Below, piece after piece: positions 9,581-19,417 of a stretch of DNA of 64,000 nt. Source of the stretch: Bacillus weihaiensis (GTDB lineage: Bacteria > Bacillota > Bacilli > Bacillales > Bacillaceae); contig NZ_CP016020.1 in NCBI RefSeq assembly GCF_001889165.1, forward strand, positions 558,001 through 622,000. Direction: 5' to 3'. Every line of letters starts with the position of its first letter. The stretch's first letter is position 1. Position numbers and translations under genes: made by a program. The notes under the pieces are model-generated. The model was not told where the DNA came from and did no database searches. It was given only the letters and a program-made list of their open reading frames with translations.

Positions 9581-9597
9581 TTACCCGTGCACGGTAA
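9581..9597. promoter_or_regulatory. Near-palindrome TTACCCGTGCACGGTAA upstream of RND gene
   Basis: Nearly perfect dyad with one unpaired C, 32 bases before the start of the exporter gene. It could be an operator or a small hairpin; no regulator is assigned. Confidence 0.3.
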
Positions 9598-9628
9598 TAA
9601 ATGATGTGAAATAGAAAGGAGTAAAAGG

Positions 9629-12600
9629 ATGTCTTGGTTAACAAAATGGTCTTTTAAGAACAAAGCTGCAATTATTCTAATGTCACTTATCATTCTAGTA
9701 ATGGGGGTAGTAAGTTATTTCCGGTTACCGATGGAATTTCTCCCATCAGCGGATCAGCCATATTTATCGATTGTCACTATAGGAGAAGGTATGGACGCGA
9801 AGTCGATGGAGGAGCAGGTAACAACACCAATAGAAAATGCAGTAGATCGTGTAAATGGAAGGACCGATATGTTTTCCACTACGGGTGATGGATACTCGTC
9901 TATCCAACTATATGTTGAGTCTAGTATCGATAAGAAAGAAGCAAAGAGAGAAATTGAAGAAGCGCTAGCAAACGTTCCACTACCTCAAACGGTGATGAAG
10001 CCCAATATTGTTCATCTGAATACGTCTATGATCCCTGTTTCTTATATGGGCATTACGTTTGATGAGGGCATAAACCCGACGACAATCCAATTTGCAAAAG
10101 AGGAAGTTGTCCCTGCCTTTAAAGAGATTGATGGAGTAGCAGATATTCAAACAAGTGGTGTCATTCCAACCTATGTATCTATTTCATTAGACGATAAAAA
10201 GATGGCAGAAAAGAACATATCATTAGAAAGTATTTTACCCATTTTACAAGGGCAACCCATCTCGACAGCTGTCGGGGAAAAAAATATTGATGGTAAAACG
10301 TCAAATATAAAAGTTGTAGGTGATATTGATTCACTTGAAAAATTAAAAGAGACGCAAATTGCTCCAAAGACTGCTTTAGAAGATGTCGCAACCATTCAAA
10401 CAGAAAAACAAGAAAATAATATAACGAAATTAAATGGAAAAGATGCCCTCCTACTCGTAGTCACGAAGGATGGAAGTTCAAATGCTGTAACCATTAGTAA
10501 AGAAGTAGAGCGAGTGGCAAAAGAAATAAATGATCAATACCAACACCTAGAAGCGACTGTCATGTTAGCGTCAGCAGATATGGTCGAATCCTCTGTTCAT
10601 AGTATGATAAAAGAAGTATTACTCGGTGCGTTGTTTGCGACAATTGTGATTATGTTATTTTTAAGAAATGTAAAATCCACACTCATTACAATCGTTTCCA
10701 TCCCATTATCACTTGGGCTTACTTTATTTTTATTAGCACAGTCTGGGGTTACGTTAAATGTGTTAACACTTGGTGGAGTAGCGGTTGCGGTTGGACGATT
10801 AGTAGATGATAGTATCGTTGTAATCGAGAATATTTTTAGAAGAGCACAATCTGAAAGGTTCACCGTTCCTATGGTGGTTGATGCAACAAAAGAAGTAGGA
10901 TCTGCTATCACATCTTCTACCTTAACAACCGTTGCTGTTTTCTTACCAATGGGATTACTTGAAGGGAGCTTACAAGACTTTTTATTGCCTTTCGCCTTGA
11001 CGATTACGTATTCGCTTTTGGCGTCTCTTGTTGTCGCGGTCACTGTTGTACCAATAATGAGTGCAGGTTTACTAAAGAACTCGACAATGAAAGAGCATAA
11101 ACCATCACTTAGATTTAGAAGATTTCTAACATGGTCATTAAATCATAAATGGGTGATCATGTTAACGTCAATTGTTCTATTTGCTGCTTCCATTGGGGCA
11201 TATATCGTTTTACCAAAAGGGTCTGTGAATAAACCGAAAGCTGATTATGTTTATGTTACATTAACATATCCTAATGAAACACCAATAGAAAAAGTGAAGA
11301 AAGAAGCTCTTAAGCTAGAGGGATATATTCTTCAGCAAGAAGAAGTGAAAAGTGTGTATACTCAGTTGGGAAACTCAGAGGACGATGCTAAATTCGGTTC
11401 AGTAAGCAGTCCAACTGAGACAATGTATATGGCCATTTTAGAAGAAGAAGCTAATGTAGGCCCTTTTATAAAAAAAGTAAATGATCAAAAAAATGAATTT
11501 ACTGGTGCTATCCTCGAGGCATCTGAAGCAACCATGATGGGAGGGGGGCAAACCTCTATTACCATTGATATCATTGGAAATGAGGTTGAGAGCCTAGTAG
11601 ATCTTTCAGAAGATATTACAAGTGAAATAGACGAGATGGCAGGGGTGGAAAAAGTCTCAACGAATCAAGAAGAAACGAAAACTGTCTATTCCTTTGTCGT
11701 AGATCCAAGTCTTGCTAAAGCAGATCAGATTGCTCAACAGGCATCTGTCATGTTAAATCAAACACCCCTTGGAACAATCGAGTTAAATGAACAACCAACA
11801 ATGGTGATGGTTGAACCAATTTATAACCCAGAAACAAAACAAGAGCTTGCGGATGTTCCGATTATGACAGCAGAGGGAATGGCAACCATTTCGGATGTTG
11901 CTGAATTAAAGAAAGTAAAGGAGCCTACAAGTGCTTTTCATAAGGATGGAGACCAATATATAAGAATTACTGCAAATGTCGATCCTGATAAGTTATCAAC
12001 CATCGCAACAGAAATCAATTCAACCATTTATGGTGACAAGAATACTAAGGGCATGGAGATACCTGATAGCATAGACGTCGTCATTGGTGGGGCGAGTGCA
12101 GATCAACAAAGTGATTTTAATGATCTCTTTATGACGATGTTAGCATCCATTGGGATTGTTTTTCTTATCATGGTGATAACGTTTAAAACAATTCGTGCAC
12201 CTATTGCGATATTATTCTCTTTACCACTTGCTACAATTGGAGCTATTTTAGGAATAATCATTAGTGGAATTTCAGTGGATGTAACAGCTTTACTCGGGGC
12301 ATTAATGCTCATTGGTATTGTTGTGACAAATGCTATCGTCTTTTTAGATAGGGTTAAACAAAATGAAAAGACAATGAGTATTCGAGATTCCCTTATTGAA
12401 GCTGCTACAATCAGAATGCGTCCAATTATTATGACTGCTGTAGCAACCATTTCAGCTATGCTCCCTCTTCTATTTAAAGAAGCAGAAACAGGTAACTTAG
12501 TATCAGCTAGCTTAGCCGTCGTTGTCATTGGAGGGTTAAGCGTAGCAACTTTATTAACATTAGTTGTTATTCCTGTTGTGTATGAGTTGTTACACTTTAG

Positions 12601-12658
12601 GACCGTGAAAAAGCAAATGATCAATCAACTAAAGGGTCAAGAGGATGTAACCTTTTAA
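9629..12658 (+). CDS. RND family efflux transporter (AcrB/SwrC-like)
   Basis: 1009-residue proton-driven exporter of the inner membrane. It has the duplicated RND plan: an N-terminal membrane helix, a large extracytoplasmic loop, six helices, then the same again. The proton-relay motif GRLVDDSIVVIEN is in helix 4 and FxxPMGLLEG-type sequence (FLPMGLLEGS) follows. In B. subtilis the related SwrC exports surfactin and acts in antibiotic resistance; the substrate here is not known. No membrane-fusion partner or outer-membrane factor is encoded nearby, as expected in a Gram-positive. The start ATG follows GAAAGGAG. Confidence 0.92.
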   Translation: MSWLTKWSFKNKAAIILMSLIILVMGVVSYFRLPMEFLPSADQPYLSIVTIGEGMDAKSMEEQVTTPIENAVDRVNGRTDMFSTTGDGYSSIQLYVESSIDKKEAKREIEEALANVPLPQTVMKPNIVHLNTSMIPVSYMGITFDEGINPTTIQFAKEEVVPAFKEIDGVADIQTSGVIPTYVSISLDDKKMAEKNISLESILPILQGQPISTAVGEKNIDGKTSNIKVVGDIDSLEKLKETQIAPKTALEDVATIQTEKQENNITKLNGKDALLLVVTKDGSSNAVTISKEVERVAKEINDQYQHLEATVMLASADMVESSVHSMIKEVLLGALFATIVIMLFLRNVKSTLITIVSIPLSLGLTLFLLAQSGVTLNVLTLGGVAVAVGRLVDDSIVVIENIFRRAQSERFTVPMVVDATKEVGSAITSSTLTTVAVFLPMGLLEGSLQDFLLPFALTITYSLLASLVVAVTVVPIMSAGLLKNSTMKEHKPSLRFRRFLTWSLNHKWVIMLTSIVLFAASIGAYIVLPKGSVNKPKADYVYVTLTYPNETPIEKVKKEALKLEGYILQQEEVKSVYTQLGNSEDDAKFGSVSSPTETMYMAILEEEANVGPFIKKVNDQKNEFTGAILEASEATMMGGGQTSITIDIIGNEVESLVDLSEDITSEIDEMAGVEKVSTNQEETKTVYSFVVDPSLAKADQIAQQASVMLNQTPLGTIELNEQPTMVMVEPIYNPETKQELADVPIMTAEGMATISDVAELKKVKEPTSAFHKDGDQYIRITANVDPDKLSTIATEINSTIYGDKNTKGMEIPDSIDVVIGGASADQQSDFNDLFMTMLASIGIVFLIMVITFKTIRAPIAILFSLPLATIGAILGIIISGISVDVTALLGALMLIGIVVTNAIVFLDRVKQNEKTMSIRDSLIEAATIRMRPIIMTAVATISAMLPLLFKEAETGNLVSASLAVVVIGGLSVATLLTLVVIPVVYELLHFRTVKKQMINQLKGQEDVTF

Positions 12659-12660
12659 TC

Positions 12661-13238
12661 AGATTTAAATGGTAGAAATCACTTTATAAAAACGATAAAA
12701 AAGAAGCGGCTGAGGGATGAGTACTTAGTCAATGGTAGACTCGAATTATTAGGTGATATTTAATGAATATCTTCCCTAATAGTTCGGGTCTTTATTTTTT
12801 TAACCTTAGATTCTTTATTTGTGCATCCCGGTGCGGAAGGTCTTCACTCCTGTGGGGGTAGAGGAAAGCCTAATAAGACTTGTAAAGAGAACCTGGATGT
12901 AGAGTACTAGTTTGTCCTTAGATTCTGTTTTGTAGGATAAGTGAGCTAGGAATTTATGACTAATAATCCGTTAGTTTTTTTACAAATGTAAAGCAAATTT
13001 AGTCGATTTATAGTATAATTGTAAACGGATACAAAAGACACTTTACATTTTCTTTACATTAAATTGATCTTTTTATCTCTAATGTTGAATAACTGAAATG
13101 ATTATTTAAGGTGTTGGAGAATGTCTAGGTCTATATACCTGAAAGAAGAAGAGTTTGATTGAGAAGAATATATTTTTACAAATAGTACAGAAAATCCCGT
13201 TTGTTTAAAGACTACTAGATAATAAGGGGTGAAAAAGA
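12661..13238. other. Intergenic space: diverged repeat, hairpin and promoter region
   Basis: 578 bases. Bases about 12700-12870 are a diverged copy of the composite repeat (ATTAGGTGATATTTAATGAATATCTTCCC and CACTCCTGTGGGGGTAGAGGAAAG parts). It includes a hairpin at 12737-12798 that can terminate the RND transcript. Bases 12990-13025 carry a TATAGTATAAT -10 region, a candidate promoter for the chemoreceptor gene. No coding sequence is seen. Confidence 0.55.
12737..12798 (+). terminator. Hairpin and T-run after the RND gene
   Basis: Arms GACTCGAATTATTAGG and CCTAATAGTTCGGGTC (one G-T pair and mismatches) are followed by TTTATTTTTTT. It lies inside a diverged copy of the composite repeat. Confidence 0.6.
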
Positions 13239-15275
13239 GTGAGGAAACAAAAAGGATTAGAGAGAAATCGATTAAAGGCACCAAAGGAAAAAATGAAAAA
13301 AGAAGCTAGAACGAATTTTTTGAACATGCCTTCAAGCATTAAGGGAATGACGTTAAAGTCTAGAATTATCATGTTTTCGCTATTATTTACCATTATTCCA
13401 AGTATTATTATAGGTAATGTTGTGTACTTCGTTTCGAAGAATACCATTGAAGAAAAAGTATCTGCTATGAATGAAGAAATCGGTGAACAGGTGACAAAGA
13501 ATGTTAATCACAAATTGAATGAAATTGATAATTTAACACTTGTTCCTTTTTCAAATATGGATTTAATAGAATCCTTAAAAACAGATGAAGGGTTAACCCA
13601 ATACGAAGCTTTTTCGAAGCAACGAACTGCTGCTGAATATTTTTCAAGTATTTCTTTCACAAATGAACATGCAAAATCCATGTTCTTTATCAATAAGGAA
13701 AAGGATATTTATGGAGAAACTAATTATATCAATTCCTTAAAGATTGAAACGTTCATTACCGATGTTCTCGAGCAAGATGGTGAAGGTGTTTCAAGATCGA
13801 ATACGTGGATTACAGGCTACGAAGGTAACTATGATTTAATGTATATTTATCGTGATGTGGAGAGAATTGGTTCGCTACTATTAGTAGCAAGTACAGAAGT
13901 GTTTAGTGAAGTTTTTAAAGATAGTGCAGATGAAAAAGGACGGGAGATCTCCATTATAGGTGGAGATGGAACGATTATTTCGAGTAATAATGAGAAGTTG
14001 ATGGGAACGACATACGAGCCTTTAAAGGATTCAAACGATAACCTCGTCTCGTCAAATGAAAGCGAAAATGGGTGGCAGGTCGTTGTTTCGACTTCAAAAT
14101 CCTACTTATTTAAAGAGATTGAAAATGTAATATATCTAGTATTTATAATTATAGTTGTTTTTGTATTGGTAGGACTCATTGCGAGTATTTTATTAGCAAA
14201 CAGCCTCACAAGACCAATTGTGAATATAGTATCCATTATGAAAAAAGCAGAAAAAGGTGACTTAACACATCGAGCTGATTACTTATATAAGAATGAAATA
14301 GGTCAGCTTGGTCAAAGCTTTAATACCATGATTGATAACATAAAAGTTATGATTGAAGAAAATAAAAAAGTTTCTGCATATGCCGTAAATCGCGCTCATG
14401 ACCTAGAGAGAATTTCTGCTGAATCTGCTTCAGCATCTGAACAGATTGCTTCAGCGATAGAGGAAGTAGCAAAAGGGGCAGTTAGTCAAGTCGATTATTC
14501 TGAGAGAACAAACCGCGAAATGAAAGAGCTATCAAGTGAAATCAACGAAGTTTCTAATAATATGACAAGAGTCTCAGAAATTACGGAAACAACTAAAACA
14601 CTTAGTAGTAATTCTATCAAAACGATTAATGAGCTTACCGAGAAGAATAAAGAAATGGGTACGAATATAGGACAAGTAGATGTCACGATGGATGGACTGA
14701 ATAAAGAAATAGCGCAAATTAAGGATATTGTTGAAATGATTAAAAATGTGAGTGAAGAAACAAATTTACTTTCCTTAAACGCGAGTATTGAGGCAGCTAG
14801 AGCAGGAGCTGCAGGAAGAGGATTTGCAGTTGTAGCAGAGGAGATACGTAAGCTAGCTGATCAAACAAAATCATCCTCTATGAGAATTGAAACCGTAATT
14901 GCGAGTATTCTCAATCAAACGAAGAAATCAGTAGAGCTTGTGAAAATGACAATCACGCTTTTTAAAGAGCAAACAACGTCTATTACAAATACAAAGGATG
15001 CGTTTGAGAACATTTTAGAAGGAACAAATGCTATTATTGATGAAATTAATTATGTAGAGGCTTCAATTAGTAAGATTAATGTAAACAAAGAAAAAGTAGA
15101 AACGGCTATAAATGAAATGGTAGAGGTAGCTGAAGATTCCTCTGCCACTACAGAAGAAGTGACAGCGACAACCGAGGAACAATCAGCAGCTGCTGATGAA
15201 CTTGGTCATCTTGCTTCAAGCTTATCAACGACTGTATTAGAATTAGAGAAGACGATTAATAAGTTTAAAGTGTAA
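13239..15275 (+). CDS. Methyl-accepting chemotaxis protein
   Basis: 678-residue transmembrane chemoreceptor that signals to CheA/CheW. A basic cytoplasmic N-terminus is followed by membrane helix 1 (about residues 46-67), an extracellular ligand-binding region of about 230 residues, membrane helix 2 (about 298-320), a HAMP domain ([12 protein letters not shown]...GDLTHRADY) and a long coiled-coil signalling domain. The hairpin tip is [37 protein letters not shown]-like, read from positions 14755-14865. The start is GTG 13239 after AAGGGGTGA. The N-terminal cytoplasmic extension of about 45 residues is longer than usual. The ligand is unknown. Confidence 0.95.
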   Translation: MRKQKGLERNRLKAPKEKMKKEARTNFLNMPSSIKGMTLKSRIIMFSLLFTIIPSIIIGNVVYFVSKNTIEEKVSAMNEEIGEQVTKNVNHKLNEIDNLTLVPFSNMDLIESLKTDEGLTQYEAFSKQRTAAEYFSSISFTNEHAKSMFFINKEKDIYGETNYINSLKIETFITDVLEQDGEGVSRSNTWITGYEGNYDLMYIYRDVERIGSLLLVASTEVFSEVFKDSADEKGREISIIGGDGTIISSNNEKLMGTTYEPLKDSNDNLVSSNESENGWQVVVSTSKSYLFKEIENVIYLVFIIIVVFVLVGLIASILLANSLTRPIVNIVSIMKKAEKGDLTHRADYLYKNEIGQLGQSFNTMIDNIKVMIEENKKVSAYAVNRAHDLERISAESASASEQIASAIEEVAKGAVSQVDYSERTNREMKELSSEINEVSNNMTRVSEITETTKTLSSNSIKTINELTEKNKEMGTNIGQVDVTMDGLNKEIAQIKDIVEMIKNVSEETNLLSLNASIEAARAGAAGRGFAVVAEEIRKLADQTKSSSMRIETVIASILNQTKKSVELVKMTITLFKEQTTSITNTKDAFENILEGTNAIIDEINYVEASISKINVNKEKVETAINEMVEVAEDSSATTEEVTATTEEQSAAADELGHLASSLSTTVLELEKTINKFKV

Positions 15276-15351
15276 TATCCTAGTCAAGTGCCTAGATCAT
15301 TTTCTAGATGATTTACATAATGTAGGTGTAGATGATCTGGGAGGTGTTACT

Positions 15352-15489
15352 ATGAGTGAAAAGGGTGGATATGCAGGAGGATTTGCTTTACTTGTTGTCC
15401 TATTTATCTTATTAATTATTGTAGGTGCTGGTGGATACACTGGTGGCTATGGTGCAGGAAGACCAGGTTATGGATACGGATATTACTAG
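15352..15489 (+). CDS. YjcZ-family small glycine-rich protein
   Basis: 45 residues. The peptide starts MSEKGGYAGGFALL, continues with the single hydrophobic stretch VVLFILLIIVGA and ends in a Gly/Tyr-rich tail (GGYGAGRPGYGYGYY). This is the pattern of YjcZ-type sporulation peptides found in spore formers. The start ATG is preceded by CTGGGAGGTG with good spacing. The function of the family is not settled; many are made in the spore or coat. It lies 76 bases after the chemoreceptor gene and is followed by a strong hairpin at 15636. Confidence 0.85.
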   Translation: MSEKGGYAGGFALLVVLFILLIIVGAGGYTGGYGAGRPGYGYGYY

Positions 15490-15635
15490 AATATGGCATT
15501 GGTAATGTCTCATCGTAATTTTTATCCCTTTATTGGTGATAGTGAGAAGGTTTAAGATTCCTGCGGGAAGCGAGAATGCCTGTAATGTGAATCAAGAACT
15601 GCGGATAAAACGAGCCAAAAATAAGGTTTGCAAGG

Positions 15636-15685
15636 AGGGTGACTCAAAAGGTTGTTAAATAACGACCTTTTGAGCACCCTTTCTT
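15636..15685 (+). terminator. Long hairpin, possibly an IS end
   Basis: Arms AGGGTG(A)CTCAAAAGG-TTGTT and AACGACCTTTTGAGCACCCT with a four-base loop and T-rich tail. It can terminate the YjcZ-like transcript. The GGGTG-x-CTCAAAA arm also resembles the inverted terminal repeat of IS1182-like insertion sequences, in line with the coding remnant that overlaps it on the other strand. Confidence 0.55.
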
Positions 15686-15885
15686 TCTGAAGTAATCGGT
15701 GTTTCTTTAAGCTTTCTTCTAGCCCCGCGGAAGGGGGCGGACTTTTCCTCTTCTTCAAGGATTTGCTCAATTTGTAAAGCCAATTGACGATATTGGTCAT
15801 CTAAACTTTTTTCGTATTTTTCTGTCGCTTTTCTCCAAACAAATGTATATTGATTTGCATGATTTTTTTGTTGTTTAATTATTCT
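15655..15885 (-). pseudogene. Transposase-like coding remnant
   Basis: On the minus strand a frame is open for 76 codons with normal coding composition, containing NQYTFVWRKATEKYEKSLDD and QIEQILEEEE. It has no start codon with a ribosome binding site, begins directly after a stop and ends inside the hairpin at 15636. The YTFVWRKAT... segment resembles the middle part of IS1182-family transposases as I remember them; the family is a guess. It is probably the decayed end of an insertion sequence. A homologous full-length transposase would settle it. Confidence 0.4.
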
Positions 15886-15944
15886 TTAAAAAAGACTGTT
15901 TTCGTAGGGGTTTTGCTTCTATGAATACAATTTTAGATCGATAG

Positions 15945-16022
15945 TGGAATGGAGCGTAAGACACTTGACTCCTGCGGGAAGTGAGGAAAGCAAGTGACTG
16001 GAGCGCAATGGAACGTCCCGGT
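15945..16022 (+). repeat. Short dispersed Bacillus repeat fragment
   Basis: AATGGAGCGTAAGACACTTGACTCCTGCGGGAAG-type sequence followed by GGAAAGCAAGTGACTGGAGCG. It corresponds to an internally deleted version of the composite repeat at 2255-2430 (same two ends joined). A smaller piece (GATTCCTGCGGGAAGCGAG) lies at 15557-15600. Confidence 0.65.
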
Positions 16023-16061
16023 TTTTACGTTAACTGAATTAAAAAGATAAAAGTATGAAAA

Positions 16062-16110
16062 GAGGCTAACCCAAGGTCTAAAATCTAGACTTTTGGGTCA
16101 GCCTCCTTTT
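16062..16110. terminator. Hairpin repeat (family C), copy 1
   Basis: Arms GAGGCTAACCCAA and TTGGGTCAGCCTC with an inner AAGTCTAGA/TCTAGACTT-like pairing, followed by CTTTT. The same sequence occurs inverted at 43354-43404. A Rho-independent terminator usable on both strands is the simplest reading; here no gene ends immediately before it, so it may simply be a mobile hairpin. Confidence 0.55.
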
Positions 16111-16168
16111 GTAATGATCTTACTACCGCTTTATCACGTACTAAAACACGAGAAAGGAAGAGAAAAAG

Positions 16169-16711
16169 ATGATCATCAATCCCATTCGATTTTCTAAACA
16201 TAACCAAAGCTATGTTATACGCTCTGCAACAATAAGTGATGCAAAAAGCCTTTCGGAAGTAAGATTACAAATTGACGGAGAAACAGAATATTTTGACCGT
16301 GTACAAGGTGAGCACTACATAGATGAATATGAATATAAAGAAATCATTGAAAGAGATAGAAAGAGCGATAAAAATCTTTTATTAGTAGCTGAAGTAAACA
16401 ATGAAATTGTCGGATTTCTTCGTTGTATAGGAAATGACTTGAAAAGAACCTCTCATAAAGTTGAATTTGGATTAGGAGTAGTAAAGGAACATTGGGGCAT
16501 TGGAATTGGTAAAAATCTTCTCCAACAATTCATAAAATGGGCTGATTGTAATGGAATTAGAAAGATAACACTACAGGTTTTAGAAACAAATAAAAAGGCA
16601 AGGACGTTGTATGAAAAAGAAGGTTTTATAGTAGAAGGAATTTTACGCGATGATAAGCTCCTATCAGGTAACTATTATCAAACAATAATAATGGGAAGAA
16701 TTCGCCCGTGA
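16169..16711 (+). CDS. GNAT family acetyltransferase (RimJ/YkkB-like)
   Basis: 180 residues, one acetyltransferase domain. The acetyl-CoA motif is GLGVVKEHWGIGIGKNLLQQFIKW, and ITLQVLETNKKARTLYEKEGF closes the fold in the way typical of ribosomal-protein or amino-acid acetyltransferases. The acceptor is unknown. The start ATG follows AAAGGAAGAG. It stands alone between repeats; it ends about ten bases before a family A repeat and converges with the LysM gene. Confidence 0.85.
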   Translation: MIINPIRFSKHNQSYVIRSATISDAKSLSEVRLQIDGETEYFDRVQGEHYIDEYEYKEIIERDRKSDKNLLLVAEVNNEIVGFLRCIGNDLKRTSHKVEFGLGVVKEHWGIGIGKNLLQQFIKWADCNGIRKITLQVLETNKKARTLYEKEGFIVEGILRDDKLLSGNYYQTIIMGRIRP

Positions 16712-16721
16712 TCAATATATG

Positions 16722-16836
16722 GAGAAGCTAGGAAAAAAGCAGACACCTTTCGGTACAATCTATTGTGTACACTAGATAAATTAGTGTGTGTATATAGTTG
16801 TTACGATAAGGTGCCAGGCACTTCTATCCCAGCCTC
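16722..16836 (-). repeat. 120-bp hairpin repeat (family A), copy 2, degraded on one side
   Basis: The right half (ACAATCTATTGTGTACACTAG... to ATCCCAGCCTC) is close to the other copies, in inverted orientation. The left half is eroded (GAGAAGCTAGGAAAAAAGCAGACACC), so the full hairpin can no longer form. It lies between the convergent ends of the acetyltransferase and LysM genes. Confidence 0.8.
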
Positions 16837-16849
16837 TCAATGGTCTAAA

Positions 16850-18748
16850 TCACTGAACACCAGCAGCTATTTTAATGCTTTTTTGGTGATAAGGATCAAT
16901 TCTTCCATCTTTATGCCGAGTAGAGTTTTTGAAATGAACATCAAAGTGCCCTGTTATTCCGTTGTTTTTAATATATTCCACATCATGCGGATAAAAAGTC
17001 ATGCTAGCAGCAAGCTTTCTTTTATCTACCTCAACAAGGACAGGACGAGTTGTCCAGCTAAATCCTCCCCAAATACTCTTTGCAATGGCTGTATCTGTTT
17101 TGCTAATGGTTTCACAATCAGCGTGATTTGCTCCAATTGTTCGTCTAATGTTGAAGCTTTTTCCGGTTTGGAGATCTGTAATTGTAACAGTCTTACCTAT
17201 TGGGAAAACATATTGAGCTTCTGTCCACCAATCTAAATACTCTCCATGACGTTCACTGACTGTTTTTTGCACGGCAATTTGATGGACTGGAACGGTAAGC
17301 TTTTGTCCTATTGAAAGGGTACTAGATGTAGATAGTCCGTTCACTTTTAACAGTTCTCTTTGTGGGATTTCATATTTCACACTAAGATCCCAAATAGTAT
17401 CTCCTGATTTTACAAGATGTGTTGTATAGGTCAAAGTATTCTTTGATAGGCTTTGCTCAGTTTCCTTTGAAGGTGAAATTGGGCTTTCAATGGTTAAGGC
17501 TTGACCAACGACAATGAAAGGAGTCACCATATTATTTACCTGCATGATCTTCTCAGTTGTTGTGTTGTAGTTCTTTGCGATTTCCGATAGTGTATCCCCA
17601 CTTTTAACAGTGTAGGTCTGTAGAGTAGGAATAGCTTTTAAGCGAAGTTCTTGATTTAAATAGATGGTATCGCTTTGTAAGCTGTTTATTTCTTTTAAGG
17701 ATTCAACATTGAGACCGTATCTTTTGGCAATGCCTGACAATGTATCACCGACTGTCACCTTGTAGACATCAGGAATTCCATCTTTTTTAGTAGGCTCCTG
17801 GATAGATGGTGATGCACTAGGGATGGTGAGGACTTGGCCTACATAGATCCTATCGGAGGATAGTTCATTACTGTTCTTTATGGCATCAACAGATTGACCG
17901 AATTTTTTAGCAATAACAGATAAACTATCGCCACTTTTAACTTGATAGGAAAGTGAGTCATCAGGCTTCTGTATTTCGGACGTTTCGGGTTCTAACGTAG
18001 ACATGTTTAATCTTTGTCCTATATGAATAAGATCTGATGATAATCGATTTATCTTTTTGAGTGATTCTACAGAAGTATTGAATTTCTTAGCAATAACGGA
18101 TAAACTGTCCCCTGGCTGAACCGTATAATAAGCGGTTTTGACAGATTGATTTTGTTCATCTATTGCTCCTGGTTTGGTCGTAATCGGAATGAGCAAGGTT
18201 TGCTGTAAATAAATTGTGTCTGTAGATAGCTCATTTATATGTTTTAACTTCACAGCTGTCGTCTGATAGTTTTTAGCAATGCCTGATAATGTATCCCCAG
18301 ATTTCACGGTATAATGAATGAGAGGAATATGTATCCTTTGTCCAACATATAGTAAATCAGTTGTGAATTTGTTATATTGTTTTAATTCATGTGTAGAAAT
18401 ACGATATTTTTTTGCAATCATACTAAGGGAATCTCCACTTTTTACTGTATAGGGTATGGGTTGAGTTTCTGTTTGACTTAATGAGGCTGCTTTTACAGTC
18501 GTTTTAGATTGTAAAGCTCCAGTAAAGGAAAACATACAGACAAAGATCCCGCCTACGACGACTTTGATAGCATTGATTTTAAGATCTGGAAACCGACGAA
18601 TTGCGTATTCTTGAATTTGTTCTTGATGTGATGTCGAAACAGCTGTGCCTAATTCTGTAGCAAATTCTGTATCAAAGTCTGAAAGGTAGAGTGTTAAGGT
18701 AACACCTTCTGTTTCTTTCTCAATATGATATTTCGATAAAAAGTTCAT
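16850..18748 (-). CDS. Cell-wall protein with seven LysM repeats
   Basis: 632 residues from the ATG at 18746-18748, which is preceded by AGAAGGAGGT; longer in-frame versions lack this site. An N-terminal cytoplasmic-like segment leads to one membrane anchor (about residues 60-79, VVVGGIFVCMFSFTGAL). Seven LysM modules follow, each of the form YTVKSGDSLSxIAKKY...L..IN.LSSD.IYVGQ.L.IP. They are joined by short linkers and should bind peptidoglycan N-acetylglucosamine. The C-terminal domain of about 125 residues (RRTIGANHADCET, SIWGGFSW, HFDVHFKNSTRHKDG) is a conserved domain of unknown function found behind LysM modules in Bacillus and Paenibacillus as I remember. Two conserved His and a Cys hint at a catalytic or metal site. 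No known hydrolase motif is recognised. Confidence 0.88.
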   Translation of the reverse strand: MNFLSKYHIEKETEGVTLTLYLSDFDTEFATELGTAVSTSHQEQIQEYAIRRFPDLKINAIKVVVGGIFVCMFSFTGALQSKTTVKAASLSQTETQPIPYTVKSGDSLSMIAKKYRISTHELKQYNKFTTDLLYVGQRIHIPLIHYTVKSGDTLSGIAKNYQTTAVKLKHINELSTDTIYLQQTLLIPITTKPGAIDEQNQSVKTAYYTVQPGDSLSVIAKKFNTSVESLKKINRLSSDLIHIGQRLNMSTLEPETSEIQKPDDSLSYQVKSGDSLSVIAKKFGQSVDAIKNSNELSSDRIYVGQVLTIPSASPSIQEPTKKDGIPDVYKVTVGDTLSGIAKRYGLNVESLKEINSLQSDTIYLNQELRLKAIPTLQTYTVKSGDTLSEIAKNYNTTTEKIMQVNNMVTPFIVVGQALTIESPISPSKETEQSLSKNTLTYTTHLVKSGDTIWDLSVKYEIPQRELLKVNGLSTSSTLSIGQKLTVPVHQIAVQKTVSERHGEYLDWWTEAQYVFPIGKTVTITDLQTGKSFNIRRTIGANHADCETISKTDTAIAKSIWGGFSWTTRPVLVEVDKRKLAASMTFYPHDVEYIKNNGITGHFDVHFKNSTRHKDGRIDPYHQKSIKIAAGVQ

Positions 18749-18895
18749 AAGATCATACCTCCTTCTCTTAGTATGAAAGAAAGACCTTTTCATTATCCTT
18801 ACTTTTGCTGTTGATAATTTGTTATAGGTCATTGTGTTGGTATAGAAATAGCTTGTATAATAAAAGAGAGCGCTTTAATAATGGAGTTGATAAAA

Positions 18896-19183
18896 ATGCG
18901 ATCAACAGTACATACTTTAGGCTTTACAGGTGTTTTGGAAGGGGTCTCCTATCTAGTGTTGCTTTTAATTGCTATGCCACTAAAGTATATGTTTGATTAC
19001 CCTATGGCTGTCACCGTTGTTGGAGGTATGCACGGATTCTTATTTGTTGCCTATGCCCTAATGGTTGCAATTGTTCTGTTTCAAAAGAGATGGACTTTCT
19101 TATGGGCAGTATGGGCAGTATTTTTGGCATTTATTCCCTTTGGTACTTTCTATTTAGACAAGCAATTAAAAACAAAAAGGTAA
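18896..19183 (+). CDS. DUF3817 small membrane protein (YdzA-like)
   Basis: 95 residues with three hydrophobic segments. It contains the family hallmark ...GxxEGxSYLxLLxIAMPLKY near the N-terminus and GGMHGFLFVAYAL in the centre. Function unknown. ATG 18896 is preferred over ATG 18881 because GGAG at 18883 then lies at the right distance. A TATAAT hexamer at about 18857 suggests a promoter of its own; the gene diverges from the LysM gene. The terminator at 19187 follows at once. Confidence 0.82.
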   Translation: MRSTVHTLGFTGVLEGVSYLVLLLIAMPLKYMFDYPMAVTVVGGMHGFLFVAYALMVAIVLFQKRWTFLWAVWAVFLAFIPFGTFYLDKQLKTKR

Positions 19184-19186
19184 AAA

Positions 19187-19211
19187 AGCTGACGTATGTT
19201 GGCTTTTTTTT
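19187..19211 (+). terminator. Rho-independent terminator
   Basis: Short stem GCTGAC / GTTGGC (with G-T pairs), loop GTAT, then eight T. It lies five bases after the DUF3817 gene. Confidence 0.6.
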
Positions 19212-19360
19212 AGTAGGAGATACTTTCGTTTCCTCATTGTCCGACATCTCTCTGGCACATAAGGGTGCTATCTTATAATCAGCAGGTACCTTAAAGGAGA
19301 TGGTCCGATTTTCCATTCGTTTTGCAATGCTGAAAAAAGGATGGAAACATTTATTTTGAA

Positions 19361-19380
19361 TAGTCCTAGGGGGTATACTA
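19361..19380. promoter_or_regulatory. Candidate CsoR operator
   Basis: TAGTCCTAGGGGGTATACTA is a G-rich pseudo-palindrome like the known CsoR operator class (TACC...GGGGGTA). It covers a TATACT -10 hexamer at 19374-19379, 38 bases before csoR, so binding would block transcription and copper would relieve it. The assignment rests on resemblance and position. Confidence 0.6.
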
Positions 19381-19417
19381 AAATAGAGATATGAGGTAAA
19401 AAAGAGGGGGACGTTAG

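Noticed and set aside
10597-11043. 148-codon minus-strand frame
   Set aside because: Shadow inside the RND exporter gene, as are the long minus-strand frames at 12103-12624, 38112-38510, 50249-50722 and 57883-58272.
16763-17236. 157-codon plus-strand frame
   Set aside because: Shadow of the LysM gene on the minus strand, beginning inside a repeat.
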